Source: Streptococcus ferus DSM 20646
GTDB lineage: Bacteria; Bacillota; Bacilli; Lactobacillales; Streptococcaceae
Reading direction: 5' to 3'
DNA: 64,000 nucleotides
NCBI RefSeq assembly: GCF_000372425.1
Contig: NZ_AQVD01000002.1
Coordinates: 188,307-252,306 of the forward strand
The notes beneath the pieces are model-generated. The model did not search any database. It saw nothing but the letters and a program-made list of their open reading frames with translations, and had not been told where the DNA came from. The stretch's first letter is position 1. Each line of letters starts with the position of its first letter. The translations under genes were made by a program, and so were the position numbers. Below are positions 1 to 10,732 of the stretch, piece after piece.

Positions 1-743
1 ATCCTGTCAGACAACAGTGACAGCAAGTCCTCAAGCTGATCTAATGAAGCTAAAATTTTGCCATTGGCTGTCAGACTTCTCGCCCTTTCTAAGACTGACT
101 GACTGGCGCCAAAGAGATAAGGCAGCTGACAGATCAGCTGATCAAACTCACTTGGGTATTTCTGGGTAAAACTATTAAGACCTGTAATATTCTTATCCTG
201 AATCAAAAGAGAAAGCTCTTTCCTTGCTCTATCCGGAATATCTAAACAGGCAAAAATGGTCTGTAAAAGATGGGCATGTGAAAACTCAAATTGATAGTCT
301 CTAAGCCCAGCTATCTCCAAAGCCTTCTTTGCCGACAGAAGGGCATCAAGAATCGCTTCATTAGCATCGTAGCCAACAATTTCAATCCCCGCCTGCGTAT
401 GCTCATTGGACAAGCCTCGCAATTCTTCATTATACTTAAAAACCTTGCCAGAATAAGAAAATTTCACAGGAACATTGACCCGAGTCGAGGCAATCAAACG
501 CCCAATTTGACTGGTAATGTCGGGACGCAGACTCAAAAGATTTCCCTGTTTATCAAACAGATGATAGTGCTCTGTTGAAATGTCATCACCAAACACCTCC
601 ATATATTCTAAGGTCGGTGTTTCAATACGACTGAAACCTTCTTCCATCAATAGATCACTAATATCGCGCTCCAGATCATACATGACCTTGGCACGTTTAA
701 ACAGTTTATCATGCATGCCGATTGGCAAACTTGTTTTCTTCAT
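1..743 (-). CDS. hisZ: ATP phosphoribosyltransferase regulatory subunit HisZ, partial
   Basis: HisZ is a catalytically inactive relative of histidyl-tRNA synthetase that forms the short-form ATP phosphoribosyltransferase with HisG, the first step of histidine synthesis. The reading frame starts at the ATG on 743 and runs off the left end of the window, giving about 247 residues of the N-terminal part. It begins [12 protein letters not shown] and contains a class II synthetase-like motif [12 protein letters not shown], as in the HisZ/HisRS fold. The ATG overlaps the hisC stop by four bases (ATGA), so translation is probably coupled. The rest of the operon (hisG, hisD and so on) should lie to the left. 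Full HisRS is less likely because hisC is immediately upstream in the same operon. Confidence 0.85.
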   Translation of the reverse strand, partial: MKKTSLPIGMHDKLFKRAKVMYDLERDISDLLMEEGFSRIETPTLEYMEVFGDDISTEHYHLFDKQGNLLSLRPDITSQIGRLIASTRVNVPVKFSYSGKVFKYNEELRGLSNEHTQAGIEIVGYDANEAILDALLSAKKALEIAGLRDYQFEFSHAHLLQTIFACLDIPDRARKELSLLIQDKNITGLNSFTQKYPSEFDQLICQLPYLFGASQSVLERARSLTANGKILASLDQLEDLLSLLSDR

Positions 744-1789
744 TTTACAAACTCCTTAATGGCATTGAGGCATTCTTCCATTTCTTCACGACTTCCGATT
801 GAAATACGCAAGAAATCCTCTATCCTTTTCACATTTGGAAAATACCGAACAAAAATACCTCTAGCTTCTAGTTTCTCAAACAGGCTGCGGCTTGAAATCC
901 CCTGTGGTTTAGCTAAAACGAAATTGGTCGCACTAGGAAGAACCATAAAGCCTAACTCTATTAAGGCCTGACGAAACCAGTCTCTGGTTTCCGCAATTCG
1001 ACGACAGTTCCTTTCATAATGCTCCCAGTCTTCTACTGCTGCAGTTGCCAGCCGTTCCGCCAAGAGATCCACTGAGTAGGGGTTGATGGAGTGCTTGACC
1101 GCATTCATACTGGCAATCAAACGAGGCGACGCAACAGCATATCCGACACGCAGTCCTGCCAACGAAGCATCCTTGGAAAAGGTTCTCACAAGCACCAGAT
1201 GATCATACTTTTCCAAAAGCGAAAGAGCTGTCTGTCCCCCAAAATTGATATAGGCCTCATCCACAATGACGGCTACATCCCGATTAGATTTGAGAATGTC
1301 CTCGATTTCAGCCAAAGGTTTGTAAATCCCTGTCGGTGCATTGGGGTTTGTCAAAATAATCCCACCATTTGGACGCTGATAATCTTCTGTCTTAATTGTA
1401 AAATCAGCAGCCAAAGGAACTTCCTGATAAGGAATTTGGTAGAGGTCTGCCCAGACCTTATAAAAGCCGTAAGTCAAATCCGGAAACAGGATGGGTTCAG
1501 GGTTATTAAAAAAGGTCAAAAAGGCAATTGACAGGATATCATCAGATCCATTGCCGATGATTAGCTGACTGGCATCGACACCTAATTGTCTGCTCAAAGC
1601 TTGCCTGAGGGAATCTTGATCCAAAGAAGAATAACGCCTTAACTGGTCTGCGGAAAAGCCCGCCAAAGCTTCTTTCACCTTGGAACTTGCTCCATAAGCA
1701 TTTTCATTCGTATTAAGTTTGATGATATCTAATTGCCTGGGCTGAGCACCCGCACGGTAAGGCTCAATTTGTCGCAAACCTCTGATCAT
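740..1789 (-). CDS. hisC: Histidinol-phosphate aminotransferase
   Basis: HisC is a PLP-dependent transaminase that converts imidazole acetol-phosphate and glutamate to histidinol phosphate. The 349-residue protein has the normal length for the family. The N-terminal [11 protein letters not shown] substrate loop, the NPNAPTG motif near residue 150, the VDEAY motif near 177 and the PLP lysine in [14 protein letters not shown] (Lys206) are all visible. It is the first gene of the histidine operon behind a T-box leader (1820-2083), with hisZ overlapping its stop codon. The ATG at 1789 is preceded by AGGAG. Some related aminotransferases use aromatic substrates, but the operon context and the T-box favour histidine synthesis. 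Confidence 0.93.
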   Translation of the reverse strand: MIRGLRQIEPYRAGAQPRQLDIIKLNTNENAYGASSKVKEALAGFSADQLRRYSSLDQDSLRQALSRQLGVDASQLIIGNGSDDILSIAFLTFFNNPEPILFPDLTYGFYKVWADLYQIPYQEVPLAADFTIKTEDYQRPNGGIILTNPNAPTGIYKPLAEIEDILKSNRDVAVIVDEAYINFGGQTALSLLEKYDHLVLVRTFSKDASLAGLRVGYAVASPRLIASMNAVKHSINPYSVDLLAERLATAAVEDWEHYERNCRRIAETRDWFRQALIELGFMVLPSATNFVLAKPQGISSRSLFEKLEARGIFVRYFPNVKRIEDFLRISIGSREEMEECLNAIKEFVK

Positions 1790-1819
1790 AGCTCCTGCTC
1801 CTTCTTTTGACTAATGAGA

Positions 1820-2083
1820 TGATATAAAAACGCCCCCGCAAAAAACTTGCAAGGACGTGTTGACACGTGGTTCCACCATTGATTCGGCAGCCTGTCACCA
1901 GAACTGCCCTCTGGGAGTTTGAAACTCCGATTCGTAACGTGAATAACCCGTCAGATACTACTCTTGAAGTCCATTTCGCACCTGCACTCAGGAATGTGTC
2001 GTCTAAGTCTTGTGTATGTTTTCAGCTCCCCATACTCTCTAAATGGCTTCTTAGACTTTTTCCATCATCGCTTTTCTCTATTG
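1820..2083 (-). ncRNA. T-box leader of the histidine operon
   Basis: The stretch between the promoter and hisC carries the hallmark T-box core GGTGGAACCACG (1866-1877, minus strand). A terminator-like hairpin with self-complementary arms ACGTGT/ACACGT and a T6 run (1840-1845) follows just downstream of it. The upstream part has stem-I-like elements such as GAGAGTATGGGGAGCTGAAA. T-boxes read the charging state of a cognate tRNA and antiterminate when it is uncharged. Histidine is inferred from the downstream genes. A CAC triplet near 1941 is a candidate specifier, but I could not fold the RNA to confirm it. Confidence 0.85.
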
Positions 2084-2088
2084 CTTTC

Positions 2089-2117
2089 ATTCTACAAGAA
2101 AATTCTGAAAATTGCAA
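2089..2117 (-). promoter_or_regulatory. Promoter of the hisC T-box transcript
   Basis: TTGCAA (2112-2117) and TAGAAT (2089-2094) are separated by 17 bases. The start point would be near 2082, placing about 290 nucleotides of leader before hisC. Confidence 0.7.
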
Positions 2118-2161
2118 GCCCTAAGGCAAGGTGGCATTTAAGCAAAACAGCCATCTCTATC

Positions 2162-2191
2162 ATGAAAAGCCAGACCAAAGGTCTGGCTTTT
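2162..2191 (-). terminator. Rho-independent terminator after ezrA
   Basis: Inverted repeat AAAGCCAGACC / GGTCTGGCTTT with a T run on the minus strand, overlapping the last bases before the ezrA stop region. It separates ezrA from the histidine promoter. Confidence 0.75.
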
Positions 2192-2195
2192 CATA

Positions 2196-3917
2196 CTATC
2201 GAATAATTTCACGGGTTTTTTCATAAGAAGAAACAAAGCGATCTGTGACACCAGGCTCCACCGCCTCTAAAGCATAAGAAATTTCTTCAAAAGAGGCTTG
2301 GTAATCATGTCCCTCTTCAAAAAGCGTCAAGGCACGGTCGTAGCTTTCCTGAACTTCTAATTCAAAACTGCGGTAGCGGTTTGAATATTGCAGGAGCTGC
2401 TCTGTCAAAACAGCATTTTCAACAATACGGTAAGCTGTCGCCTCAAGGTTCTCAAGCGCTGCAGCCGAAGCTTCCGTCATCCGATTGACCGTATCGATAT
2501 GGATACGGGAACGATTGAGCTCGTCTAGCAAGGCTTCAAGCTGAGCACTCGTTGTAAAGAAGACACTGAGAAATTCTTGCGGAATTCCAGGTAAGTTGCG
2601 CTTCTCCATGAATCGCTTAATGATGTGGAGACGGTTAATCGAACGATCCAATGTCTCACGCGATTTTTCCTCAACGGCTTCAATGTCTTTCAAGCTGTTA
2701 AAGACATCAAGCTGTCCTTCTTCAACCAAGTCCAGAGTCTTAATCGTCCGATCGAAACTCTTCTGCAGAACAGAGAAGGGCTGCGCCTGAGCTTCAAAGT
2801 TCTCAATTGTCGGTAAGATATCCTCTTCAATAGATTTCAAATCGTCATCAAAATCACGGACATTGATGCCTTCTTTTTCATCTAGGATATATTTTTTAGA
2901 CAAACGGTCAATTTCAGTCAAGAGAAGTTCGTTATTGTTTTTCGCATGAGCCAAGTATTTCGGAATCAATTTCTTATTTTTGACAACCTGCTTATGCGCT
3001 GCAATTTCACGCTCAAAAATATCATAGAGCTCATCTAGCTTGTCCTGAATACTGATATTCTCAGATTCAGCATGATCTAAGTCAAGAGAGACTAAATCGC
3101 TGGCGTTTTTACCAATTTCTTCACGGATAACTTGGAAACGCGCCTCAATGTCTTTCTCAGGGAAATGATAATTTTCCTCTAACAAACGGCCGTAACCAGA
3201 CTGCAAATCTTCCAGCTGATCTGGAAAATCATCTTCTAATTTAGCCACAATGGCAGGAATTTTCTCGGTCATCTGACCAAGTGCAATGGTATGCTCTTCT
3301 GCACGATCAAGCACTTCTGCCGCCTCAACAGGGTCCCCAGAAGAATTAAGGGTCACAAACTGAGCAAATTCAGCTTCAATATTCTTCAGCTGCTTCTCAA
3401 TCTCCTCACGTGTGGTCCCAAAGTTTTGCTCATTTTCAGCAACTGAATGCTGTAATTTTTCATACAAATCTAGGGCGTGTTTAACACGGGCACTGTTCTT
3501 TTCTTCCTGCTCTTTCAGAATGGACAGGGCTTCGCGAATCGCTTTAATATCTTCCTCAGCAAGGTTTAGCTGGCTTTCAATATTCTTGATTTGGCTGTTG
3601 GCGCGAAAGAAATTAAACGTGTCATTAAGGTTCTCAGCTTCAAAAATATGATTTTCAATATCACTGAAAGAGTTCAGCGATAAATCAACCCACTTTTGAT
3701 TCCACTCCCGAAAGGTCGTCTGACTCTGTCCAATCAAGTGAAGCGCCTTAACTGCCTCAATCTCATCATTGACAGGCAGATCAAACAGTTCTTGCTTACG
3801 CTCCTCGAGTTTTGCAATTAACGAATCGTTGCGTTTTCTAACGATAATGGCCACTAAATAGGCAATTATCACCACAAAAACGATGGCAACGATTAGTAAG
3901 ACTATTCCGCTAGACAT
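2196..3917 (-). CDS. ezrA: Septation ring formation regulator EzrA
   Basis: EzrA is a membrane-anchored FtsZ-interacting protein that controls Z-ring assembly and links division to peptidoglycan synthesis. The 573-residue protein matches the streptococcal length (about 575). An N-terminal transmembrane helix (residues 4-26, [20 protein letters not shown]) is followed by a basic stop-transfer stretch and then almost continuous spectrin-like coiled coil to the C-terminus. It is probably transcribed alone, from a promoter at 3970-3998, and ends in a strong terminator. AAGGAG lies seven bases before the ATG. Confidence 0.96.
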   Translation of the reverse strand: MSSGIVLLIVAIVFVVIIAYLVAIIVRKRNDSLIAKLEERKQELFDLPVNDEIEAVKALHLIGQSQTTFREWNQKWVDLSLNSFSDIENHIFEAENLNDTFNFFRANSQIKNIESQLNLAEEDIKAIREALSILKEQEEKNSARVKHALDLYEKLQHSVAENEQNFGTTREEIEKQLKNIEAEFAQFVTLNSSGDPVEAAEVLDRAEEHTIALGQMTEKIPAIVAKLEDDFPDQLEDLQSGYGRLLEENYHFPEKDIEARFQVIREEIGKNASDLVSLDLDHAESENISIQDKLDELYDIFEREIAAHKQVVKNKKLIPKYLAHAKNNNELLLTEIDRLSKKYILDEKEGINVRDFDDDLKSIEEDILPTIENFEAQAQPFSVLQKSFDRTIKTLDLVEEGQLDVFNSLKDIEAVEEKSRETLDRSINRLHIIKRFMEKRNLPGIPQEFLSVFFTTSAQLEALLDELNRSRIHIDTVNRMTEASAAALENLEATAYRIVENAVLTEQLLQYSNRYRSFELEVQESYDRALTLFEEGHDYQASFEEISYALEAVEPGVTDRFVSSYEKTREIIR

Positions 3918-3969
3918 CTTTATCTCCTTAACTGTCTTGTTGTCATAAAAATTCGACTATAACATTACG

Positions 3970-3998
3970 ATTATAACACACTTCTATTGACTTTTCAA
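3970..3998 (-). promoter_or_regulatory. ezrA promoter
   Basis: TTGAAA (3993-3998), 17-base spacer, TATAAT (3970-3975) with an upstream TGT extended -10. It lies between gyrB and ezrA. Confidence 0.7.
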
Positions 3999-4010
3999 AA
4001 TCTCGTTACA

Positions 4011-5969
<1,959 letters not shown>

Positions 5970-5976
5970 CTATCCT

Positions 5977-6537
5977 TTAAGTTATCATTGTCAAAAGCGA
6001 TTGGTTGCCATCTACCAGAAGCGTTGCAAAACCAGCACCCTCTCCGGCTTCTATATCAATTGGGCGGTCACCAATCACCAATCCGCTTGCTATCTGGTAT
6101 TTCTCTTTCAGATAAAGCATGCTTTGCGAATCTGGCTTTCGAGCAAAGCCATTTTCACTGGTAATAATCTCGGTAAAATAGGATCTGATCCCCGTTTTAT
6201 CAAGTAATTCTAAAACATGATTGTCTCGATGGGAAATCAAGAAATTCCGCCCACCGCTGTTCACTATTTTTTGCAAAACTTCTTGAGCCCCCTGAAATAA
6301 AACAGGCTTCTCCAACAGTTCTGCCTCTTTCCGCTTATAGCTTCTTAAGAAGTCTGGAATATCGGCCGCAAACTCTTGGACCGCAGCAGCTGTTGACTGA
6401 CGCAAGCTGTTATAAACCTGCTGATGTGTGGCAGGTCTGCCAAACTGTCCCAGCGTTAAGACAAAGGCTCTCGTTGACATGCCGTAATTATCAAGCAGGG
6501 TTCCGCCTAAATCCCAAATATAATCATGATAATCCAT
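5977..6537 (-). CDS. HAD-family hydrolase upstream of gyrB
   Basis: A 186-residue haloacid dehalogenase-like protein, probably a small-molecule phosphatase of unknown substrate. The first motif is WDLGGTLLDN. The nucleophile Asp is present, but the general acid Asp of the usual DxDGT is replaced by Gly. Motif II (LISHRD) and motif IV (VIGDRPIDIEAG) are intact. The start at 6537 (MDYHDYIWDLGG) is chosen because a longer frame would use an unsupported GTG at 6588 upstream of the -10 element. That -10 (TGATATAAT) ends only seven bases before this ATG and there is no ribosome binding site, so the mRNA is predicted to be leaderless. gyrB follows after 10 bases. Confidence 0.85.
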   Translation of the reverse strand: MDYHDYIWDLGGTLLDNYGMSTRAFVLTLGQFGRPATHQQVYNSLRQSTAAAVQEFAADIPDFLRSYKRKEAELLEKPVLFQGAQEVLQKIVNSGGRNFLISHRDNHVLELLDKTGIRSYFTEIITSENGFARKPDSQSMLYLKEKYQIASGLVIGDRPIDIEAGEGAGFATLLVDGNQSLLTMIT

Positions 6538-6544
6538 AGTGATT

Positions 6545-6553
6545 ATTATATCA
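6545..6553 (-). promoter_or_regulatory. Extended -10 promoter predicting a leaderless HAD-gyrB mRNA
   Basis: TGATATAAT ends seven bases upstream of the ATG at 6537. No good -35 is seen at 17 bases, as is common for extended -10 promoters. Confidence 0.6.
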
Positions 6554-6593
6554 TATTTTTCAAAAATAAAGTAGCTTTCTGACCCCACAGAAA

Positions 6594-6622
6594 AAGCGCC
6601 TCAACTCTTGAGACGCTTATCT
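6594..6622 (-). terminator. Terminator after the rodA/ftsW gene
   Basis: Imperfect inverted repeat AAGCGCCTCAA / TTGAGACGCTT overlapping the stop codon of the upstream gene, with T-rich sequence downstream on the minus strand. Confidence 0.6.
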
Positions 6623-7840
6623 TTTTTGTTCCTTTTTAAAACGCTTATAGAGAGCCTTTTCCTGAGACAGGCTATTCTGATAGGACATCGACAGCACCAG
6701 GCCAACTCCAATCAGATTTGAAATCAGAGAACTCCCGCCCTGCGAGATGAAAGGAAGTGGTATCCCCGTTAGAGGTAAAACCCCTACTGCAGCTCCGATA
6801 TTTTCAAAAATATGGAAGAGAATCATCATGATGAAGCCAGTTGAAATATAGGTGTAAAAGAGATTATTAGAGGCAAAGGTAACCCGGAGCATCCGATAAA
6901 TCAGCAATAAGTAGAGCACCAAAACAATACTGCCCCCAATAAAACCAAAATTTTCAGCAATAACAGTAAATATCATATCACTTTCGCGGACAGGGACGGA
7001 CAAATCAACAACATTAAAACCTTTCCCCAACAGACCACCGCTACCAATAGCAATCATCCCCTGAGTTTGCTGATAGGCAATATTACCTGCATAATCAAAG
7101 GGACTGATCCAAGCTGACAGACGATTAATCTGATAGGCATCCATTCCCAAACTAAAGAAGAATTCTTTTCCGTTTGGCATTAGAAAAATAACTAAGAAAA
7201 GAGTTAAAACGGCAACAGCCAAAAGAACAATCGGGATAATAATTTTCCACGAAACCCCTGCTACCAGAACCATACCCGCCAAAATCGCCATGAAGACCAT
7301 GGCGGTTCCTAAATCTCTTTGCAGGCCGAGAAGAAGCAATATTGGCAGGGTCAAAGCAGCAAATAACAGCAGGAGTTTGCCATCTTCTTTTAAGGTCCTT
7401 TGAGAATGCTTCTGCTTAAACCTCACCATGGTCCTTGACAGCATCAAAATGTAAGAAATCTTCATAAATTCTGACGGCTGAAAGAGAGTAACCGAACCGA
7501 TGGTGACCCAGTTTTTAGCCCCCGTTGAAGCCACTAATTCAGGACTGTAAAAAATCAGCGGCAAAACCATCAGTCCTAAACCAAGACCATATAAGTAAGG
7601 CGTTATCTTCCAGAGAAATTCTGTACTGAATAGCATGACAACAAAACTGATAAGGCTCCCTATCAAGAGCCAAACCACTTGCTGACCCATAACAGTCGTC
7701 AGATTTTTCGGATAGTCATGACTGGTTGCAACGAATATCGCCAAAAACCCAATGATAATCAAGAAAAACACTGGTAAAATCAAATTATAATCGATTCGAC
7801 TATCAATCGGCCGTCTTTTTACTTCACGCTTCGTTATCAT
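6617..7840 (-). CDS. rodA: SEDS-family peptidoglycan polymerase, RodA/FtsW type
   Basis: A SEDS glycosyltransferase that polymerises lipid II, working with a class B penicillin-binding protein. About ten transmembrane helices cover most of the 407 residues. The conserved periplasmic loop RESDMIFTVIAENFGFIGG carries the catalytic Asp, and the C-terminal PLTGIPLPFISQGGSSLI signature is clear. The start at 7840 is chosen because AGGAG lies six bases upstream; an in-frame ATG at 7867 lacks a site. It is probably a single gene with its own terminator. RodA (elongation) rather than FtsW (division) is my preference from its location next to gyrB, but sequence alone does not settle this. Confidence 0.85.
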   Translation of the reverse strand: MITKREVKRRPIDSRIDYNLILPVFFLIIIGFLAIFVATSHDYPKNLTTVMGQQVVWLLIGSLISFVVMLFSTEFLWKITPYLYGLGLGLMVLPLIFYSPELVASTGAKNWVTIGSVTLFQPSEFMKISYILMLSRTMVRFKQKHSQRTLKEDGKLLLLFAALTLPILLLLGLQRDLGTAMVFMAILAGMVLVAGVSWKIIIPIVLLAVAVLTLFLVIFLMPNGKEFFFSLGMDAYQINRLSAWISPFDYAGNIAYQQTQGMIAIGSGGLLGKGFNVVDLSVPVRESDMIFTVIAENFGFIGGSIVLVLYLLLIYRMLRVTFASNNLFYTYISTGFIMMILFHIFENIGAAVGVLPLTGIPLPFISQGGSSLISNLIGVGLVLSMSYQNSLSQEKALYKRFKKEQKR

Positions 7841-7941
7841 GCCCACTCCTAGAATTTTATAGTCCATATTATAACATTTTTTCCATGAGGAAAAAGCCTA
7901 AAAGAACAATTCATGAAGAAATAATCTGCCTGACATATTTC

Positions 7942-9060
7942 CTAGTTTTCATTAAGAAAAGCTTTAATTTCCTTGACCGCCAGATGAGTTTCTCCCGCCT
8001 GACAATGATGATTTCCACCAGTTTCATCGGTAAAAACACGGCTCACTACTTTCCCAGCGTGGTGCAGCTCTTTTTCCAATTGTTTAAGACGTTTAATTGG
8101 AACATACTGATCATTCTTAGCCGCTAGCAAGAGAACTTCCTGATTGATAGAAGCGCCCAACCCTTTCATAGAATGTCGGCTTAGATTTTCCAATAGGGCA
8201 AATGGTGTTTTGGTGTTTGTCAACTGAAAGCCTCTCGTCATTTTCCAAGAAAGATCAAGATCCTTTGTCATTTCCCGACTGATGAGACGATTCAGGATCC
8301 TCTCTCTTTTGAGAAATAATAACATCTGAAGTGCCAATCCCTTTAACAGTGGCATTCCTTCTATCAAGGCATCCATCCCCTGATAAAAAATATCCATGGC
8401 GATAACCTTATCAATCCTTTTTTCAAAAGCTGCCGCTCTCATCACAAAATAACCGCCCCAAGAAATCCCCCAGGCAACCACCCTATCCAGTTCAAAATAA
8501 TCTAAGACAGCAGAAACCGGCCGCTCAAAATTCATCATGAAATGGCTGCCTCCAAAGAGCGCATTCCCCTGTCCTGGTCCATCAAAAATAATAATATTGT
8601 AAGCCGTTCCTCGAAAATCCTTGACCCAGACCATCAGCTCCTCGAGGCAGCTATCATAACCTGCAAAGACCAAAAGTGTTTTTTGAGCATTGGGATTGAT
8701 TAATTTTACAGCCGGTAAATAAAAATCATCAAACGGGACATCGTGTCTTTCATAAGGAAAAATATCATACCATTGATAAAAACAGGCTAGACGCTCTTTC
8801 TGGATCAATTCTCTGTCTGGATTGTCTTCCAAGAGATAAAAACCAGCTGCAAAAAAGTAGAAAGAAGCTATATCATAATCCTGACTTTTCTTTCGTTTAA
8901 AAGCTAACGCTTTCCAAAGACGATTCCAAGCAGGAATACTGTCTAAATGAGGCAGAATAGTCCGCAAATCCGCTTCCACCTTTGAATTGTTTCCAAAGTA
9001 ACTAACCACACGATTAATTTGTAAATCGAACTGAACATTTCCGGTATAATGGTAAAACAT
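7942..9060 (-). CDS. Alpha/beta hydrolase, dipeptidyl aminopeptidase/acyl esterase-like
   Basis: A 372-residue alpha/beta hydrolase with no signal peptide. The helical N-terminal third precedes the hydrolase domain. The nucleophile elbow GISWGG lies near residue 198, the acidic residue is in AAKNDQYVP and the catalytic His in GGNHHCQAGE. Proteins of this layout (FrsA/DPP-like) hydrolyse small esters or amides; the substrate is not known. It is divergent from a TetR regulator whose gene begins 136 bases away, which suggests that the regulator controls it. AGGGGG lies seven bases before the ATG. Confidence 0.75.
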   Translation of the reverse strand: MFYHYTGNVQFDLQINRVVSYFGNNSKVEADLRTILPHLDSIPAWNRLWKALAFKRKKSQDYDIASFYFFAAGFYLLEDNPDRELIQKERLACFYQWYDIFPYERHDVPFDDFYLPAVKLINPNAQKTLLVFAGYDSCLEELMVWVKDFRGTAYNIIIFDGPGQGNALFGGSHFMMNFERPVSAVLDYFELDRVVAWGISWGGYFVMRAAAFEKRIDKVIAMDIFYQGMDALIEGMPLLKGLALQMLLFLKRERILNRLISREMTKDLDLSWKMTRGFQLTNTKTPFALLENLSRHSMKGLGASINQEVLLLAAKNDQYVPIKRLKQLEKELHHAGKVVSRVFTDETGGNHHCQAGETHLAVKEIKAFLNEN

Positions 9061-9100
9061 GATTTTATCCCCCTATGAACTTAATATAAGCAAAAGATCT

Positions 9101-9129
9101 TTGACAAACAAGCTTCAAAATCCTATAAT
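9101..9129 (+). promoter_or_regulatory. Consensus promoter of the tetR gene
   Basis: TTGACA (9101-9106), 17-base spacer, TATAAT (9124-9129), a perfect sigma-A match. The imperfect dyad CGGAC-AAAAT-GTTCG just downstream (9140-9154) lies at the predicted start point and could be an autoregulatory operator. Confidence 0.8.
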
Positions 9130-9195
9130 TTGTTTGGAATCGGACAAAATGTTCGTTTTTGTTGCAAAATGGACAGAATAGGAGCAAAATGGTTG

Positions 9196-9759
9196 ATGGA
9201 AGATGTTCGTATTTTTAAAAGTAAGAGGGACATAGAGCAGGCTTTGGTCTCTTTAATACTGGAGAAAGACTTTTACAGCATTCGGGTTCATGAAATTTGT
9301 CAGAGGGCTATGGTCAGCCGCTCTACTTTCTATACACACTACAAAGATAAATATGATGTTTTGGAAAAGTTGACTTCCAAGACAAGAGACTACTTTGAAA
9401 AACAATTTGAAGAAAAATACAGGAAACAAGATGGGGATGAAAGGCTGGAGCATTTTTTAGCAGACATTTATGACTTCTATCAGAAAAAAAGGACCATCTT
9501 ACAAGCCCTGCTAAAAACGCCGCTGCCTCCCAAAGCTGACTTTGAAGGCGACTTTCGAAAACTATGCCAAAAGTACGTGATAGAATTGCTCATCAAGGAC
9601 AAGGATAAGCTGAGTATCCATCCAGAATTGGCGGCCGCCTTATTCACTTCCTGCGTTTTCAGTTTGATGCAATGGATGATTACCCACGGCTCCGATCAAG
9701 AGCTAACCCGCTTTGCCAGCCAATTACACTCTCATTTTTTAGGCCTTATTCAAAAATAG
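9196..9759 (+). CDS. TetR/AcrR-family transcriptional regulator
   Basis: A 187-residue TetR regulator. The helix-turn-helix lies in residues 10-55 (ALVSLILEKDFYSIRVHEICQRAMVSRSTFYTHYKDKYDVL), followed by an all-helical ligand domain. Two longer frames (TTG at 9130, ATG at 9169) were rejected. The first overlaps the promoter, and the AGGAG at 9180-9184 fits only TTG 9193 or ATG 9196. The gene is convergent with dhaM and divergent from the hydrolase. It could be the DhaS-like activator of dihydroxyacetone kinase genes, but the divergent hydrolase promoter is the nearer target, so I leave it unnamed. Confidence 0.85.
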   Translation: MEDVRIFKSKRDIEQALVSLILEKDFYSIRVHEICQRAMVSRSTFYTHYKDKYDVLEKLTSKTRDYFEKQFEEKYRKQDGDERLEHFLADIYDFYQKKRTILQALLKTPLPPKADFEGDFRKLCQKYVIELLIKDKDKLSIHPELAAALFTSCVFSLMQWMITHGSDQELTRFASQLHSHFLGLIQK

Positions 9760-9782
9760 GACTCTTTTGAGTCCTATTTTTG
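9753..9782. terminator. Bidirectional terminator between tetR and dhaM
   Basis: AAAATAGGACTC-TTTT-GAGTCCTATTTT, a 12-bp perfect stem with A/T tracts on both sides, serving both convergent genes. Confidence 0.85.
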
Positions 9783-10148
9783 AATATGAAGTTCAGATAG
9801 CTGGGCTTCGATAGCGCTTAGCGGAGCTCCTGCCTGTATCAGGGCAGCTGCTGTGTAAGCTCCTTCAACAAAGGGAACATTCTGAATCAGGATATTTTTA
9901 TCAGAAAAATCAGCCGCCATCTCTAGATTCATTCTAGCGCTTCCTAAGTCAAAGAAGGCCAGCAGCCTGTCTTGTCCGTTAGCTTCAATTGCCTCCTGAA
10001 TCTGGTCAAAACTTGTGCCAATATCCCCTGTTTCGGTGCCCCCGCTATAAGTGATGTCAACATCTTTCGCAACTTCCCTTATCAATTCAAAGGTTCCCTG
10101 TGCTAAAGGTTTCGCGTGCGAGACTAAAACCAAACCAATTTTTGTCAT
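9774..10148 (-). CDS. dhaM: PTS-dependent dihydroxyacetone kinase phosphoryl donor DhaM
   Basis: DhaM passes phosphate from HPr of the phosphotransferase system to the ADP bound on DhaL. The 124-residue protein is the short EIIA-mannose-like form, lacking the HPr and EI-like domains fused in E. coli. The phosphorylated histidine lies near the N-terminus (LVLVSHAKPLAQGT, His11). It is the last gene of dhaKLM and its ATG overlaps the dhaL stop by four bases. A bidirectional terminator follows. Confidence 0.92.
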   Translation of the reverse strand: MTKIGLVLVSHAKPLAQGTFELIREVAKDVDITYSGGTETGDIGTSFDQIQEAIEANGQDRLLAFFDLGSARMNLEMAADFSDKNILIQNVPFVEGAYTAAALIQAGAPLSAIEAQLSELHIQK

Positions 10149-10723
10149 AAAACACCTGCTTCCAGCATGGCTTTAAAAAGAAGGCCTGAGGAGTAGGAGC
10201 CCGGATCGATATGTCCTACCGAACGCTCCCCAAGATAAGAAGCTCTTCCTTTAGTAGCCAGCATCTCCTTTGTCCTCAAAACGGCTTCATCAATTGATGT
10301 TTGACTGAGCTGTTGCTTTTCTAAATCTTCAATGACTGCCAGCCAGACATCTGCCATGGTCTTCTCACCGGCAACAGCCTTCCCTCTTTTTTGAATCATT
10401 TCCAGACCTGCCTTCAAAGCCGGCAATAGCTCATCCTTAACCTGAAAACTTTTAGACATGCCCATAAAAGCCGAGCCATACAGAGGTCCCGAAGCACCTC
10501 CGACCTTAGAAATCAACTGCATCGCTACTATCTTAAAAATAGCCGCTGCACTGTCAAAGGTTTTGCCATCAAGTTCAGCCATAACAGCAGCCATACCTCT
10601 GGCCATATTGCCACCATGATCGCCGTCTCCAATCACCGTATCCAATTCACTTAGGTAATCCTTGTTTTGCTGGATCTTTTGATTAAAAAGAGACATCCAC
10701 TGTAATACTGTTTCTACATTCAT
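10145..10723 (-). CDS. dhaL: Dihydroxyacetone kinase subunit DhaL
   Basis: DhaL holds the ADP/ATP that phosphorylates dihydroxyacetone bound covalently to DhaK. The 192-residue helical-barrel protein has the nucleotide and Mg site DTVIGDGDHGGNMARG near residues 28-43 and the GGASGPLYG loop near 95, and ends in HIDPGS-containing sequence. Length is normal. It starts nine bases after dhaK ends and overlaps dhaM, so the three subunits are probably made in fixed ratio. Confidence 0.95.
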   Translation of the reverse strand: MNVETVLQWMSLFNQKIQQNKDYLSELDTVIGDGDHGGNMARGMAAVMAELDGKTFDSAAAIFKIVAMQLISKVGGASGPLYGSAFMGMSKSFQVKDELLPALKAGLEMIQKRGKAVAGEKTMADVWLAVIEDLEKQQLSQTSIDEAVLRTKEMLATKGRASYLGERSVGHIDPGSYSSGLLFKAMLEAGVL

Positions 10724-10732
10724 AAGCGACTC

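Noticed and set aside
1867..2206. Plus-strand frames of 80-85 codons across 1867-2206
   Set aside because: They lie opposite the T-box leader, promoter and ezrA terminator. No ribosome site and no family match.
2596..3651. Plus-strand frames inside ezrA
   Set aside because: Shadows of the ezrA coiled-coil coding sequence; composition is not protein-like.
6537..6588. GTG at 6588 as HAD start
   Set aside because: The frame upstream of 6537 covers the -10 element and has no ribosome site.
9774..9782. The regulator at 9196-9759 called as DhaS
   Set aside because: It is divergent from the hydrolase and only convergent with dhaM. The operator does not match the known GGACACAT-type DhaS site well enough.
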